Shown: positions 23,961-35,803 of the stretch, piece by piece
How the letters are laid out: each line of letters begins with the position of its first letter
Position numbering within the stretch: position 1 is the first letter of the stretch
Assembly: GCA_963662175.1 (NCBI GenBank)
Contig: OY759227.1
Coordinates: forward strand, 2,450,501-2,514,500
DNA length: 64,000 nucleotides
Direction: 5' to 3'
DNA from: Aradus depressus
Lineage: Eukaryota; Arthropoda; Insecta; Hemiptera; Aradidae
Position numbers and translations under genes: made by a program
Notes under the pieces: generated by a model
What the model saw: only the letters and a program-made list of their open reading frames with translations
Database searches by the model: none
Told to the model about the DNA's origin: nothing

Positions 23961-24379
23961 TACATATAAACATTGTTTTATACGCCTTAGCATATTACTA
24001 AATCTTTTACAGTATATACATTATTAAGTTTGCTTGTTATGTTAACTCATTTATTTTTGATTTTGTTGATAAGTTTTAAGTATAATTTTGTTTTGTTAAT
24101 GAAAATTGAAGTTTACATTTTCTTTTTCTCAGAAAGTAGTCGATATATGTTGTACTTTATATTTATATATTTATCTGTACTAAACATGAATTTAACACTT
24201 GGAATCAGGACTTTAGGAGTTTACTTTAGTCAGAGAAAGAGAGAGGAGAAACTACGAGAACTCTACAGACGAACTTCTAGAAATAACAACAACATCCCAT
24301 CAACTTTGTATGCAGCGCTTTGCAGATTGGCAGCTCCTCCCGGTTGTGTCTCGTCACGGGGGCGTGACTTCTGGATTGC

Positions 24380-24403
24380 AGGGGGAAGTATGTGAGAAGG
24401 CGG
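24380..24403 (+). other. polypurine tract
   Basis: Purine-rich GGGGGAAGTATGTGAGAAGG immediately before the 3' LTR. Confidence 0.5.
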
Positions 24404-24978
24404 TGAAGGGGACTTTGTAAGAAAACTCGAAAGAGTTCAGGAAAAACAAATCTTTGTTCCCCGTTTATTGAGATTGGCTCGGCCAAGGAACCGCGATTGT
24501 GACATCGAGAGTGTTGACCCGTAAACAGGATATTTGATCTTGACCAAGGTAAACACTTCCGCTCCTCAAAGGTTAAATACCGATGAGGAGATGCGTTGTG
24601 GTCAGATTCTGGAACCTGGTCAGACGTGTGGACTGCTCTCTCTCTACTTCTGGACGTAAGTCGAATTCCTATTGTTTATGTTTCCAAGTGTTAAACTGTT
24701 CTTGTCATATCTTATTATCTGTCATGAGTTCTGACATTTAAAATACATTCTCTAAGAAGTTATTCAACAGCCTAATTGGTGTTATTATTGAAACCCCCTA
24801 GAATTAACAAGTACCATTAAGTTAAGATCCCGGTTTGGTGAGTGAAGCACCATACCTTAAATTAAAGTAAAGACAGTCATTCTTATTATTCACCTAACAT
24901 TCTCATAAATTATATTATTTACAAATACAGTCTTTTTTAATCTTCACAAGTGGTGAAGGCCCTTTTTTAATCTTCACA
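24404..24978 (+). repeat. 3' LTR
   Basis: 575 bp, TG...CA, pairs with 18959-19535. Confidence 0.8.
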
Positions 24979-25059
24979 AAACTAACCTTTAAACTAATAA
25001 AAGCAGAGTTAAAATTACATTATCTCAAAACTTCTCTAAATATTAATTAATATTTTACA

Positions 25060-27260
25060 CCAAAACATATTTTACACCACCATCAAAAATTAGACAATAA
25101 CTTTTATAATGAATTTCTTATTAACAATAACCAAACAAATTTCTTTATGAATATAAATAAAAAATTATTAAGACTCGAAATTAAACAAACACATTGGTTG
25201 ATTTCTAAAATTAAAAAGTTAATAAATGAAATATTAGAATCACTTAACACAGATATAAAAACACAAGCACAAATAATCTCACAGAAATATAACAAATTAT
25301 TATATCAAAACGGGATAAATAATATTAACAAAAAAAATATTTAGAAAATTAGACACACAAGTTAATACAATTAAACTACCTAAAATTATTCCAACCACAA
25401 AAAACTAATTTGAAAATAACACTTTGCCCAAAACATATTTTACACCACCATCAAAAATTAGACAATAACTTTTATAATGAATTTCTTATTAACAATAACC
25501 AAACAAATTTCTTTATGAATATAAATAAAACATTATTAAGACTCGAAATTAAACAAACACATTGGTTGATTTCTAAAATTAAAAAGTTAATAAATGAAAT
25601 ATTAGAATCACTTAACACAGATATAAAAACACAAGCACAAATAATCTCACAGAAATATAACAAATTATTATATCAAAACGGGATAAATAATATTAACAAA
25701 AAAAATATTTAGAAAATTAGACACACAAGTTAATAAAATTAAACTACCTAAAATTATTCCAACCACAAAAAACTAATTTGAAAATAACACTTTGCCCAAA
25801 ACATATTTTACACCACCATCAAAAATTAGACAATAACTTTTATAATGAATTTCTTATTAACAATAACCAAACAAATTTCTTTATGAATATAAATAAAAAA
25901 TTATTAAGACTCGAAATTAAACAAACACATTGGTTGATTTCTAAAATTAAAAAGTTAATAAATGAAATATTAGAATCACTTAACACAGATATAAAAACAC
26001 AAGCACAAATAATCTCACAGAAATATAACAAATTATTATATCAAAACGGGATAAATAATATTAACAAAAAAAATATTTAGAAAATTAGACACACAAGTTA
26101 ATACAATTAAACTACCTAAAATTATTCCAACCACAAAAAACTAATTTGAAAATAACACTTTGCCCAAAACATATTTTACACCACCATCAAAAATTAGACA
26201 ATAACTTTTATAATGAATTTCTTATTAACAATAACCAAACAAATTTCTTTATGAATATAAATAAAACATTATTAAGACTCGAAATTAAACAAACACATTG
26301 GTTGATTTCTAAAATTAAAAAGTTAATAAATGAAATATTAGAATCACTTAACACAGATATAAAAACACAAGCACAAATAATCTCACAGAAATATAACAAA
26401 TTATTATATCAAAACGGGATAAATAATATTAACAAAAAAAATATTTAGAAAATTAGACACACAAGTTAATAAAATTAAACTACCTAAAATTATTCCAACC
26501 ACAAAAAACTAATTTGAAAATAACACTTTGCCCAAAACATATTTTACACCACCATCAAAAATTAGACAATAACTTTTATAATGAATTTCTTATTAACAAT
26601 AACCAAACAAATTTCTTTATGAATATAAATAAAACATTATTAAGACTCGAAATTAAACAAACACATTGGTTGATTTCTAAAATTAAAAAGTTAATAAATG
26701 AAATATTAGAATCACTTAACACAGATATAAAAACACAAGCACAAATAATCTCACAGAAATATAACAAATTATTATATCAAAACGGGATAAATAATATTAA
26801 CAAAAAAAATATTTAGAAAATTAGACACACAAGTTAATAAAATTAAACTACCTAAAATTATTCCAACCACAAAAAACTAATTTGAAAATAACACTTTGCC
26901 CAAAACATATTTTACACCACCATCAAAAATTAGACAATAACTTTTATAATGAATTTCTTATTAACAATAACCAAACAAATTTCTTTATGAATATAAATAA
27001 AAAATTATTAAGACTCGAAATTAAACAAACACATTGGTTGATTTCTAAAATTAAAAAGTTAATAAATGAAATATTAGAATCACTTAACACAGATATAAAA
27101 ACACAAGCACAAATAATCTCACAGAAATATAACAAATTATTATATCAAAACGGGATAAATAATATTAACAAAAAAAATATTTAGAAAATTAGACACACAA
27201 GTTAATAAAATTAAACTACCTAAAATTATTCCAACCACAAAAAACTAATTTGAAAATAAC
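25060..27260 (+). repeat. 368-bp tandem array (6 copies) inside PLE-B ORF
   Basis: Units begin at about 25060, 25410, 25778, 26146, 26514 and 26882. Each encodes the same PLE N-terminal text (MNINKKLLRLEIKQTHWLIS..., LNTDIKTQAQIISQKYNKLL). Units are virtually identical, differing at single sites (AAAAAATTATT against AAAACATTATT; AATACAATT against AATAAAATT). Since 368 is not a multiple of 3 and each unit has a TAG, the array does not keep one reading frame. Listing each unit as a gene would be wrong. Confidence 0.85.
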
Positions 27261-27670
27261 ATTTCTATAAAAGCGATTAATGTAAAACATTCACAAAAAA
27301 TCACAAACGCCAACCCTTTCTCTAATAATGTGGTAGAAATTATAAATAAATATAATAATCTTTACCTTAAAGATAGGGTAGAAAACCTTACAAATCACGA
27401 AGTACCTAAACACATAATTAATTTACTTTCCTTGGGAGATAATTTTTGTCTTGATCAAAATAATATAAAACAAATGATCTAATCAAACTAATTGTTGACC
27501 TTGAATTCATTTTCACATTCACTGAAAGTTCAGATAACCACATAAATAGCACGAGAAATAAAATATGTAGTGTAATTAGTAATTTCATCAATAAACCGAA
27601 ACATAAAACATCTCCACTTAATATTATAATTAATAATGATTTAGAAGATTTTAGGGTGCTATTAAAACTT
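27261..27670 (+). pseudogene. PLE-B ORF, pre-RT region
   Basis: Plus-strand text includes NANPFSNNVVEIINKYNNLY and HEVPKHIINLLSLGDNFCLD, resembling the segment just ahead of RT in Penelope-like proteins (LLSLG motif). It is frameshifted near 27480 and then cut at the PLE-C junction. Confidence 0.5.
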
Positions 27671-27679
27671 GGGAGTTCC

Positions 27680-28577
27680 CCGGCTGTACCGTTAGCTAAC
27701 TCATGAAATATTTCCTAACAAAACCTAGTTCTAAATTTACATAAAACAATATTACTAGACTAATCGTGGCAAAACAAAAAATAAATAAGTACAAATACAA
27801 ATAAATAATAAAAATAGAAATACAATTAATAATAATATTAAGATTTAGATAACATTAAATATATATGTGGAACCAAATATTAATAACAGATAATACAAAC
27901 ATATATGTGGAAACAGAACTGGATCAGGGTGTTAACAAAGGGATTAAAATAAATTTGTTCATTCATACAAATGTTCCTTTTGTTAGCTTTATTTATTTCT
28001 AATTGTTCTAAGCTATTAAATAGCCTGCTTTTTGAGCAAAAATGGAGATATTTGATGCCTGTAGATGGGTCGAAAGTGTGGCTATTGTCAATTATGTGGG
28101 TCGCGAATATAGAACGGTTTCCTCGGTACTTTATTTCGGCCGTGTGTTCTTTAATTCTTTCCCTAAAACGACGTCCTGTCTGTCCAATGTATAATTGACT
28201 GCACGTCGCACACTCTAGACTATAAACACCGCTTTTATTTTCAATATCTGTTTTGTCCCTATCTCTCTCTAGGCACTGGCTTATGGGATTGATAGTTTTA
28301 AACCCGATATTGAAACATTCTTTTTTCAACTCTTTACCTATTTTTTCTGAAATTTTAAGATAAAGAACTTAAGATTATTAAGGAAATAGCCAAAAACAAT
28401 AGCTACCCACAAAAAACAATAAATAAAATTGAAAAGAAGGTCAAAAATCATAATTTTAGGAACAAACTGACCAAATTAGAAACACAAAATAAAGTTTATA
28501 ATAAATGGGTCAGCTTAACTTACCACGGAAAAATTTCAGAAAAAATAGGTAAAGAGTTGAAAAAAGAATGTTTCAAT
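27680..28577 (-). mobile_element. PLE-C, partly inverted Penelope-like insertion
   Basis: The minus-strand part (to about 28362) carries a GIY-YIG gene. The plus-strand part (about 28363-28577) carries the region just upstream of it (KWVSLTYHGKISEKIGKELKKECFN). The two parts overlap as an inverted repeat of about 45 bp (28311-28360 against 28535-28577). This is the twin-priming pattern of target-primed retroelements. Flanking similar words TAGGGTGCTATTAAAAC (about 27650) and TAGGATAGTATTAAAC (about 28582) may be a decayed target duplication. Confidence 0.5.
27880..28329 (-). pseudogene. Penelope-like GIY-YIG endonuclease (PLE-C)
   Basis: 149 codons. KSGVYSLECATCSQLYIGQTGRRFRERI holds the CxxC and GIY-YIG-like core with the catalytic Arg. 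THTFDPSTGIKYLHFCSKS-type text and LEQLEINKANKR with the Glu follow. It is related to PLE-A but not the same family copy. RT is absent, lost by truncation and inversion. Confidence 0.7.
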
Positions 28578-28589
28578 AAGTAGGATAGT

Positions 28590-29195
28590 ATTAAACAATT
28601 TACTAAATCACGGAATTTTTAACAAATTTCAACATAGATCATAATGAATGCAAAAATATTAACACAAATAACCAGATAATAACAGGTAATATAAAGAAAA
28701 ATACAAAACATTTTAAATTAAAATACATATCTGGTCTTACAAATAAAATTAAACAAACTTTTTATGATTACGATCATAGAAATATAAAATTCGGGGTATA
28801 TAATGAACATAAAATAAATAAACATTTGTCAAACATGAAAGATAGTATCGAGACATTAGACAAGACCGGTGTCATATATCAGATAGATTGTTTAGATTGT
28901 GATAAAAAATACATAGGTGAAACGAGAAAAAGATTAAAACATGAAGTTACATAACATGTATCGGACTGTAAAAAACCTAAAAATTCAAATAAAACTGCTC
29001 TCGCAAACCAGTATTGGTAAAGGAAATATTTTCGATTTTAACAATGTCAAAATTTTAAACGTTTCCAATAATACAATAAATAGAAAATCTATAGAAATGG
29101 TATATGTTAATAAATTCATAAATAATACCGTAAATTACAAAACAGACACAGGGAAAATAGGTAATTATTACGCTATCATAAATAACATAAAATAA
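28590..29195 (+). pseudogene. Penelope-like GIY-YIG endonuclease (PLE-B)
   Basis: Plus-strand text GVIYQIDCLDCDKKYIGETR with CxxC inside the GIY-YIG-like core, then a frame slip near 28950 and the continuing frame 28941-29195 (MVYVNKFINNTVNY). It is a distinct family from PLE-A and PLE-C (YIGET instead of YTGQT/YIGQT). Confidence 0.55.
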
Positions 29196-29604
29196 AATAT
29201 TTAGACGATCGATAATATAATCGATAAAACGACATAATTTTCACTAATACAAGAATAAAATTAAAAAAAAAATAAAAGTTAAATGATATTTTTAATGAAA
29301 TATATAAATGTAAGATGATTTTAATTAATAGTTATAATAATGTTATTACAAAAATGTCCAAAATAAAAAAATTAAATAAATAATAATAACAAACTATATA
29401 AACTAGTGACTAGATTTGAACTTGACGGTTGCTAATCATAATTTTTTATTAAAGTTACCCTATATAAAAAGGGTGTTTGTTCATGTTTAGTCATCTAACA
29501 AATTTTATAAGGTTGGTTTAGCATTAAAATATTAATTAAAAATTTGCATTGTTATACCTTTATTGCACGTTACTGTTATACTTGTAATTTATTGTTTCTA
29601 GTTA

Positions 29605-29640
29605 TTGATGATGGGAGGTCTTTCCCGAACCTCTAACAAT
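29605..29640 (+). ncRNA. degenerate hammerhead-like motif in PLE-B 3' end
   Basis: TTGATGA (29605-29611) followed by a GGGA/TCCC hairpin and GAAC resembles the CUGAUGA-stem II-GAAA core seen near Penelope 3' ends, with mismatches in both boxes. Probably decayed. Confidence 0.25.
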
Positions 29641-29877
29641 GTTATAAAAAAAAGTTTACAATAAATTGGGAGAAGAAAAAAGCTGCTTTACTGAAATCCT
29701 AATTTCAAATAATCCTCCTTACTCACCATTGAATAAATAGAAAGAAGGTTTAATTAGAATTCCGTCAAGTTAAAAAAAAATGTATTAGTTACGTAGGTAA
29801 CTTAAGTTTTAAGATAGTATTACATCAGGTATGTAAATAACAAAACTTTTTAAAGAAAGACAATAATTTAAAAATTA

Positions 29878-30290
29878 TTAAGTAATTACTGCTGTATTCC
29901 ACTCGCTCTCCTCAGCACTTTGCAAAACTAGCAACTTTTCAAGCAACTTTCCTGAAATATTATTTCTTCCCTCTCTTATTGTACTACCGGCTTTGTAGAA
30001 TAACCGCCATGTTGACCAAGTAAGTCCTGGCTACACTGTACAGTCCTGGGAACACGTTCTTCCTGTCCTCCCAAGTTTCCAGAGGGTTAGTGTTGAAAGG
30101 GGTCACACGATAGGGTTTCGAGACAGTAATCCTATGTTACAAGCTTTTTCACTTGATGGACCAGGCATTACTCCAATCTCCACTTCATTATCATTGTTGG
30201 TAGATACCTGAACGTCCTGAGCTGACTTATCGTTTGGTTCACTTGAATACTTTGCTGGGGACTGATTTGTCAGAAGAACTGCAACAATAA
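29878..30290 (-). pseudogene. hAT transposase C-terminal remnant
   Basis: On the minus strand, NPLETWEDRKNVFPGLYSVA (about 30115-30055) followed in a shifted frame by RLFYKAGSTIREGRNNIS and ending LQSAEESEWNTAVIT at the TAA 29880-29878 matches the hAT dimerisation region (NPLxWW...FPxL...ARxYL...ERLFSxAG). The stretch that should hold the SVPSE part is deleted. An upstream piece (30290-30135, after an acceptor-like TTGCAG) reads as an acidic linker ending in a stop. Too short for a mobile copy. Confidence 0.55.
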
Positions 30291-30474
30291 ATGAAGCATG
30301 TATTACTCAAACATTTAAATAAAACTTAAATATTATTTAACTTGAGTAGTAAGGAAATGGGGACTCTGGCGCAGTTGCCCCTCATGACCTTTGACCCCAC
30401 GGGCTCACGTGACCCATCACCCCCCACCACCACCACTCCCCCCCGCCCACCCCAGCTCCGAATCACCCACCATC

Positions 30475-30870
30475 GTACATCCCCAGCTCAATAAGTTTCC
30501 GCTCTCCCTCTAAACCCCAATACGTTTCCACTCTCCCTTTAAACCTCATTAAGTTTCCGCTCTCCCTCTAAACCTAAATAAGTTTCCGCTCTCCCTCTAA
30601 ACACCAATAAGTTTCCTCTCTCCCTCTAAACCTCAATAAGTTTCAGCTATCTCCCTAAATCTTAATACGTTTCCGCTCTCCCTCTAAACCTCAATAAGTT
30701 TCCTCTCTCCCTCTAAACCTCAATACGTTTCCGCTCTCCCTCTAAACATCAATAAGTTTCCTCTCTCCCTCTAAACCTCAATAAGTTTCAGCTCTCTCCC
30801 TAAACCTTAATAAGTTTCCGCTCTCCCTCTAAACCTCAATAAGTTTCCGCTCTCCCTCCAAACCCTACTT
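30475..30870 (+). repeat. ~29-bp tandem repeat, about 13 copies
   Basis: Units of the form AATAAGTTTCCGCTCTCCCT + CTAAACCTC, with variants AATACG and CCTCTC. The flanking 30350-30470 is unusually C-rich. Confidence 0.85.
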
Positions 30871-31110
30871 TACATTTTCAACCCACCCCTCGCCTGTGCC
30901 CCTAATTTTTTTTAATTAGCCCACTACCAACAATTTTGATATTTTTTCAGTCTGATTTCGTGACCTTGAACAGGCACTTGCGTGTTCAAGCATGTCGAAC
31001 CCTGCATTCGTGTAGCCTACCTTATCATGTCCTATCATCATCATCATCGTATTCAGTTTTATTTAAAACTGGAGTATTATGATGGAAAAATCGCCTACCT
31101 ACACTTTTGT

Positions 31111-31375
31111 GCATGCCGTCCTTCGGTGCCTTGAATAGTATTGCATTTAAAAATATAATTCAAAGCTCGTCATATTGAGTATGTTGTCCGATTGGAGTAA
31201 TATGTGCGAAAAAATATTTATCTTTAATTCCGAGCATGCCGTCCTTCGGTGCCTTGAATAGTATTGCATTTAAAAATATAATTCAAAGCTCGTCATATTG
31301 AATATGTTGTCCGATTGGAGTAATATGTGCGAAAAAATATTTATCTTCAATTCTGAGCACGCTGTCCTTTGGTGT
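31111..31375 (+). repeat. 123-bp tandem repeat, 2 copies plus partial
   Basis: Starts of GCATGCCGTCCTTCGGTGCC at 31111 and 31234 and a degenerate start at 31357. Confidence 0.8.
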
Positions 31376-31580
31376 TATTTGTGAATTCTTGTTTTTTATT
31401 ATTATTTATTTTTTTTATATCTAACATGGTTTGGAAATGACCTTCGTATCTATAGGGATTAAGTCGTTGTTTACATGTCGAGATATTTGGGGATTATTTC
31501 TCTTGGTGACCCTGAACAGGCACCTGCATGTTCATACATGTCGAGACCTGCAGTCCCTCCCCCCTCTTTTTATCGATTAC

Positions 31581-31640
31581 TGCGCATGCGCAGAGTCGGT
31601 CTATATAAGGAGCAGCTCTCTCTGGAGGAGCTCATTCTTC
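31581..31640 (+). promoter_or_regulatory. core promoter of Polinton-2 polymerase unit
   Basis: A perfect NRF-1-type palindrome TGCGCATGCGCA (31581-31592), TATATAA at 31602-31608 and a TCATTC initiator at 31632-31637 (about 32 bp from the TATA). A GTAAGT splice donor follows at 31680. The layout matches the early promoter of Polinton-1 (41172-41250). Confidence 0.6.
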
Positions 31641-32025
31641 AATGCTATTGGAGAGATCTACCTACTATATGCAGCTTCAGTAAGTACTTTGGTACTTTGT
31701 ACAATTATTTGATTGTGTCTTAATTATATTTTTGAGTGTTATATATATTTTGTTTTCTGTTTAATTCAGTTATTATCTATGCAAATTAATCAATTAGTTT
31801 CGTTCATTGTTTTCTCAAATTTGTTTCGTTTATTGTTTATATTCGTGTTTATATATGTAGTTTATTTCATTTTTGTTTCGTTCGTTGTTTGCCTACGTGT
31901 TTTATATAGTTAAATTTCAAATTTGTTTCGTTCGTGTTATATATTTTACATTTATAGAAAAGTTTGGTTCATTGTTATATATTCGTTCATTTTTTTCTTT
32001 AATACGTGTTGGATTAGGCTTAAAT

Positions 32026-33172
32026 ATGGAAGGTGATAGCGAAGTGTTTTTTCTTTTTTGTAAATTCTTTAATAGAAAATATCATTGCACTAGACATGAA
32101 TATACATGTGGACAATTATCGAACGATGACGGTTTTAATGCAATTGCCGACACTATCTGTGAAAATTGTGGCAAAACATTTTCCCGGACAGACAACAGGA
32201 TGAGACATGAAATAGGTTGTTATGGAAGCAATTACAACTTAACTTGTAAATATTGTAGTTGCACGTTCTTAAACCGCATATTGCACGAAAAACATGAAAA
32301 TGCTTGTTCAGACGAACCTCCTAATAAAAGACAACGGAAAACTATTAAAGAACTGTTAGCCTCTAGACCGGATAATCAAGAAATATCCGAATACGAAACT
32401 GCTTTCGGAGGAAAATTAAAATCATTTTTTATTCGCAATGAAAATTTTACCGATATCAACAGTTTCCTTACAGCAGTTAATGATAAAATAGTAACAAAAC
32501 TTAATGAAACCCTAGACCGGCATAAATCTCTCAAATTCAATTTATTTTTAGATATTGAATTAATTAATCAAACTTGTGAAATATTAACAGCTTCACTAAA
32601 AACAAAAAATTCATCTTTATTTATAGAATCCAACATTAACACAATTTTGGAAAATCAATATAATAAATTAATAAAAGAGTTGGATGACATTGAGACTAAG
32701 AAAAGCGGTTGGAAATTGTATATAATTAATGGTCTCAGGATAAGAACATCCAAAAATAAACCTTTACGAGGGAAATCATATATAGATTTACCACCAAAAA
32801 TTCGTGATAAACATGCATGTATCAATGTAAAAAACGATGACAACAAATGTTTTATGTACAGTATATTAGCTAAATTCGTAGACAGAGATGCTGATCGTGT
32901 ATCCAAATATAAGGTATTAAAGATAAATATAATTTCGAAAATGTTACATTTCCTGTTTCATTGAGGGACATTAAGAAATTTGAAGACAACAATAACATTT
33001 CCATAAACGTTTTCGGTATTGATGATGAAAAAAATATCTACCCATTAAAGATTGTTAAAAAAGAGCTAATAGACCACAGAGATTTGTTGTTGCTTGAGGA
33101 AGGTGACAAACAACACTATGTATATATAAAAAAATTTGATAGACTAATTAGAAGCCAGCTTACAAAACATAG
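32026..33172 (+). pseudogene. Polinton-2 DNA polymerase B, N-terminal part
   Basis: ATG at 32026. Two zinc-finger-like blocks (CENCGKTFSRTDNRMRHEIGC; CKYCSCTF...CHEKHENAC-like) come first, then a region matching the N-terminal part of the Polinton-1 polymerase (SGWKLYIINGLRI; YIDLPPKIRDKHACINVKN; RLIRSQLTKH). A one-base slip near 32920 shifts the frame. The gene is cut at 33172 by the solo LTR and continues at 62413. No catalytic motif lies in this part. Family: protein-primed-type PolB of Polintons/adintovirus-like elements. Confidence 0.75.
33169..33172 (+). other. target-site duplication ATAG (left)
   Basis: ATAG precedes the LTR start TGATAGG at 33173. The same ATAG follows the LTR end at 62413-62416. 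Confidence 0.6.
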
Positions 33173-34204
33173 TGATAGGTTTTTTATGTTTTAAATGAGG
33201 TTACTTTAGTTATATTACTTTGAGTATATAAAAAAATTGAATTTAATTTCCACACAAGGGATATGCCATAATGAAAGGTTTTAAGTTTGTTATTGACTTG
33301 ATGGATTTCACTATAAATTAAAAAAATGAATAAAATTTTGAATAATAAAAAAAATTTAAGTTAATTAAATCTATAATTTCAAAAATAAAATAATCTACCA
33401 TATGGTTGAGTGAAGCTCTTAAAAAAATGAAAAACATATGTTATAAATAACTCTGTAAAATTTTCAAACTACGTTACTCGCACCAATCCAAAAATCCAAA
33501 AGTCTCCCGGTGTGATTCTGAAAATTAAGATTATTAAATATTATGTCCCGATAACGATTGGCGCTTATCTCAAAGTTGTTGATTCGCAAGGCCTATGGGT
33601 TTTGAAATTTGAATTTCATTGAGAGAGATATGGGGAAATTAAAAAGAAATTAAAACATGTTTATAAATAATCTGGCTTTACTAAAAAAAAATTTATAAAT
33701 TTGAAAATTAAAGTGGCCATATTGAAAATTATATACAAAATGGATATTACCTGGTGACGTCACCCTTGAACATATAAACAATTTACTTTACTTTTTTTTT
33801 TTTTTAACACAAATTTTGGAGTCCACACTTTCTCCACATCCCTTCAACCCTTTACCGGTCACTTTCACTCACTTTCAATTGTCACTCACAACTTTTTACA
33901 CATTTTGTCTAAAAAAATTAGAGACTAGTCTCTCACTGGTTCCACCTCTACCAGAACCCAGCGTAGACTGACTAAACTGCCTCCGCACGGAATTATGGGT
34001 AGCAAATTCGAGTTTCTTTTTCCTGTTGTCTCTTGTTTTACTTCTAAATATTAATATTTTTTGGTGTTTTCTCTCCTTTCTTCCGTTTCTTCTCTTTTCT
34101 AAATTGTCATCTTAATTTTCTGTAACTTTTCTTTTTAATTTTGACTCCTTCATCTCTCGAAAATAGCATGTAAATTTTGTGATATACACCTTCAGATCAT
34201 TTAT
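33173..34204 (-). mobile_element. solo LTR, first part
   Basis: An LTR related to the gypsy LTRs but diverged, running from TGATAGG to the TTAT at 34201-34204. Its remainder is 61851-62412. Together they make about 1.59 kb, one full LTR length, so an LTR with no internal region was sitting in the polymerase gene when the gypsy element inserted into it. Confidence 0.7.
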
Positions 34205-35785
34205 TGAAAGGTTTTTATGTTTTAAAATGAGGTTACTATAGTTATATTACTTTGAGTATATAAAAAAATTGAATTTAATTTCCACACAAGGGATATGCCA
34301 TAATGAAAGGTTTTATGTATTTTATTGACTTGATGCCTTTCACAATAAATTAAAAAAAATGAATAACATTTTGAATAAAAAAAAAAATTTTAAGTTAATT
34401 AAATCTATAATTTCAAAAATAAAATAATCTACCATATGGTTGAGTGAAGCTCTTAAAAAAATGAAAAACATATGTTATAAATAACTCTGTAAAATTTTCA
34501 AACTACGTTACTCGCACCAATCCAAAAGTCTCCCGGTGTGATTCTGAAAATTAAGATTATTAAATATTATGTCCCGATAACGATTGGCGCTTATCTCAAA
34601 GGTGTTGATTCGCAAGGCCTATGAGTTTTGAAATTTGAATTTCATTGAGAGAGATATGGGGAGTTAAGAGAAAATTAAAACATATTTACAAACAATATAA
34701 CTTTAATAAAACTATTATGAATTTTGAAATTAAAAATGGCCATCTTGGAAATTATATGTACAAAAAAATGAATCCTACCTTGGTGACGTCACCTGGAACA
34801 TAAAATTCTAATTAATTCTATTTTACAAAAGAAATCGGAGTCCAGGCTCTCTCCACCTCATCTCAACTCTTCATTAGTCACTTCCCACTCACTTCCACCA
34901 TTCCACTCACTACTTTGTCACTTTTTTTTACACAGAAACAGGGACCAGTCCTTCACAGATTTTGCCTCTATCAGAACCCAGCGTAGACTGACTAAACTGC
35001 CTCCGCACGGAATTATGGGTAGCAAATTCGAGTTTCTTTTTTCTGTTGTCTCTTGTTTTACTTCTAAATATTAATATTTTTTGGTGTGTTTCTCTCCTTT
35101 CTTCCGTTTCTTCTCTTTTCTAAATTGTCATCTTAATTTTCTGTAACTTTTCTTTTTAATTTTGCCTTCTTCATTTCTCGAAAACAGTGTTTAAAGTTTG
35201 TGGTATACACTTTCGGATCACTTGTATTATTTCAGATGGGATCCGGCCTAGTTGATTCGATGTATTTTAGAACTGACCGTTTCTTCAAAATTTACTACTG
35301 GCTTTTCTTTCTGATGTGGGCAGTTTTTCTCTTCTTTTTCTTCTTTAATCTTTTCTTAATAATTAACTGTCTTTTCCTAAAAATTTTCACAACCTTCTAC
35401 CGACTCGTTTTTTAATTATTGACCTTTTCTTAATTTTGCTTATAACTTCCTGAAATTTTCTTCATTCCTTCTTCTTTTAGCTGTTTCATTTTGTTCCTGG
35501 GTGTTAAAATAGTCCCTTCTGAAAATTTGGTTTCATTTTAAAGTCGGTGGATCTGGTAATTGGTGTTGAAAATGTTGGTTGATAACTGTAAGGTTAGGCC
35601 TTCAGCCACCTTTTCTTCCTTTTAAAGTTATTCTTACTTTCTTCCTGTTGATTTCTTTTAAAGTTGTTCTTCATCCTTAGGTTTCTTTCTTCTTTATTTT
35701 CTTTGTCCTTTTCTAAATTAGTTTAATATAAATTTATCGTTGCTAATAAATCCGTTGCCTTGGCAACGGGCTTGTTTATATTACA
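34205..35785 (-). repeat. gypsy element 3' LTR
   Basis: Plus-coordinate ends TGAAAGG...TATTACA, 1,581 bp. About 99% identical to 60261-61850; the largest difference is an 8-bp indel near 34520. The sense strand is minus. Near its sense 3' end it contains an internal copy of LTR end plus PBS-like word (34285-34320). Confidence 0.8.
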
Positions 35786-35803
35786 TTGCCTTCTTCCACT
35801 TTT
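35786..35803 (-). other. polypurine tract of gypsy element
   Basis: Minus-sense AAAAGTGGAAGAAGGCAA directly before the LTR start TGTAATATAAAC. Confidence 0.6.

Larger units (their letters stand above)
18959..24978 (+). mobile_element. internally deleted Ty3/gypsy-like LTR retrotransposon
   Basis: The direct LTRs (18959-19535 and 24404-24978) have TG...CA ends, and the 4-bp duplication AAAC lies at 18955-18958 and 24979-24982. The interior holds a short gag-like frame, an integrase and 2.7 kb of simple and tandem repeats. Only about 450 bp separate the gag-like frame from the integrase, so protease, RT and RNase H are missing. Confidence 0.8.
18789..29745 (+). mobile_element. PLE-B, composite Penelope-like element with later insertions
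   Basis: A direct repeat of about 60 bp (CTTTACTGAAATCCTAATTT onward) occurs at 18789-18850 and 29679-29740 and is read as the pseudo-LTRs typical of Penelope-like elements. Between them, on the plus strand, lie fragments of one ORF: an N-terminal part at 18859-18958 and 24983-25050, the tandem array at 25060-27260, the NHEVPKHIINLLSLGDNFCLD region at 27260-27480, and a GIY-YIG domain at 28590-29195. The RT core is missing. Interruptions are the LTR element at 18959-24978 and PLE-C at about 27680-28577. Confidence 0.6.

Noticed and set aside
25410..27184. Five apparently identical 100-residue genes in a row
   Set aside because: They are the same segment of a Penelope ORF in a 368-bp tandem array; the frame is broken in every unit.
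30001..30060. hAT remnant as an active transposase
   Set aside because: Frameshifts, an internal deletion and no catalytic core.
34205..35415. Short ORF MVYTFGSLVLFQMG... at 35200 and its copy at 61265
   Set aside because: Both lie in LTR sequence; no recognisable domain beyond T-rich hydrophobic translation.
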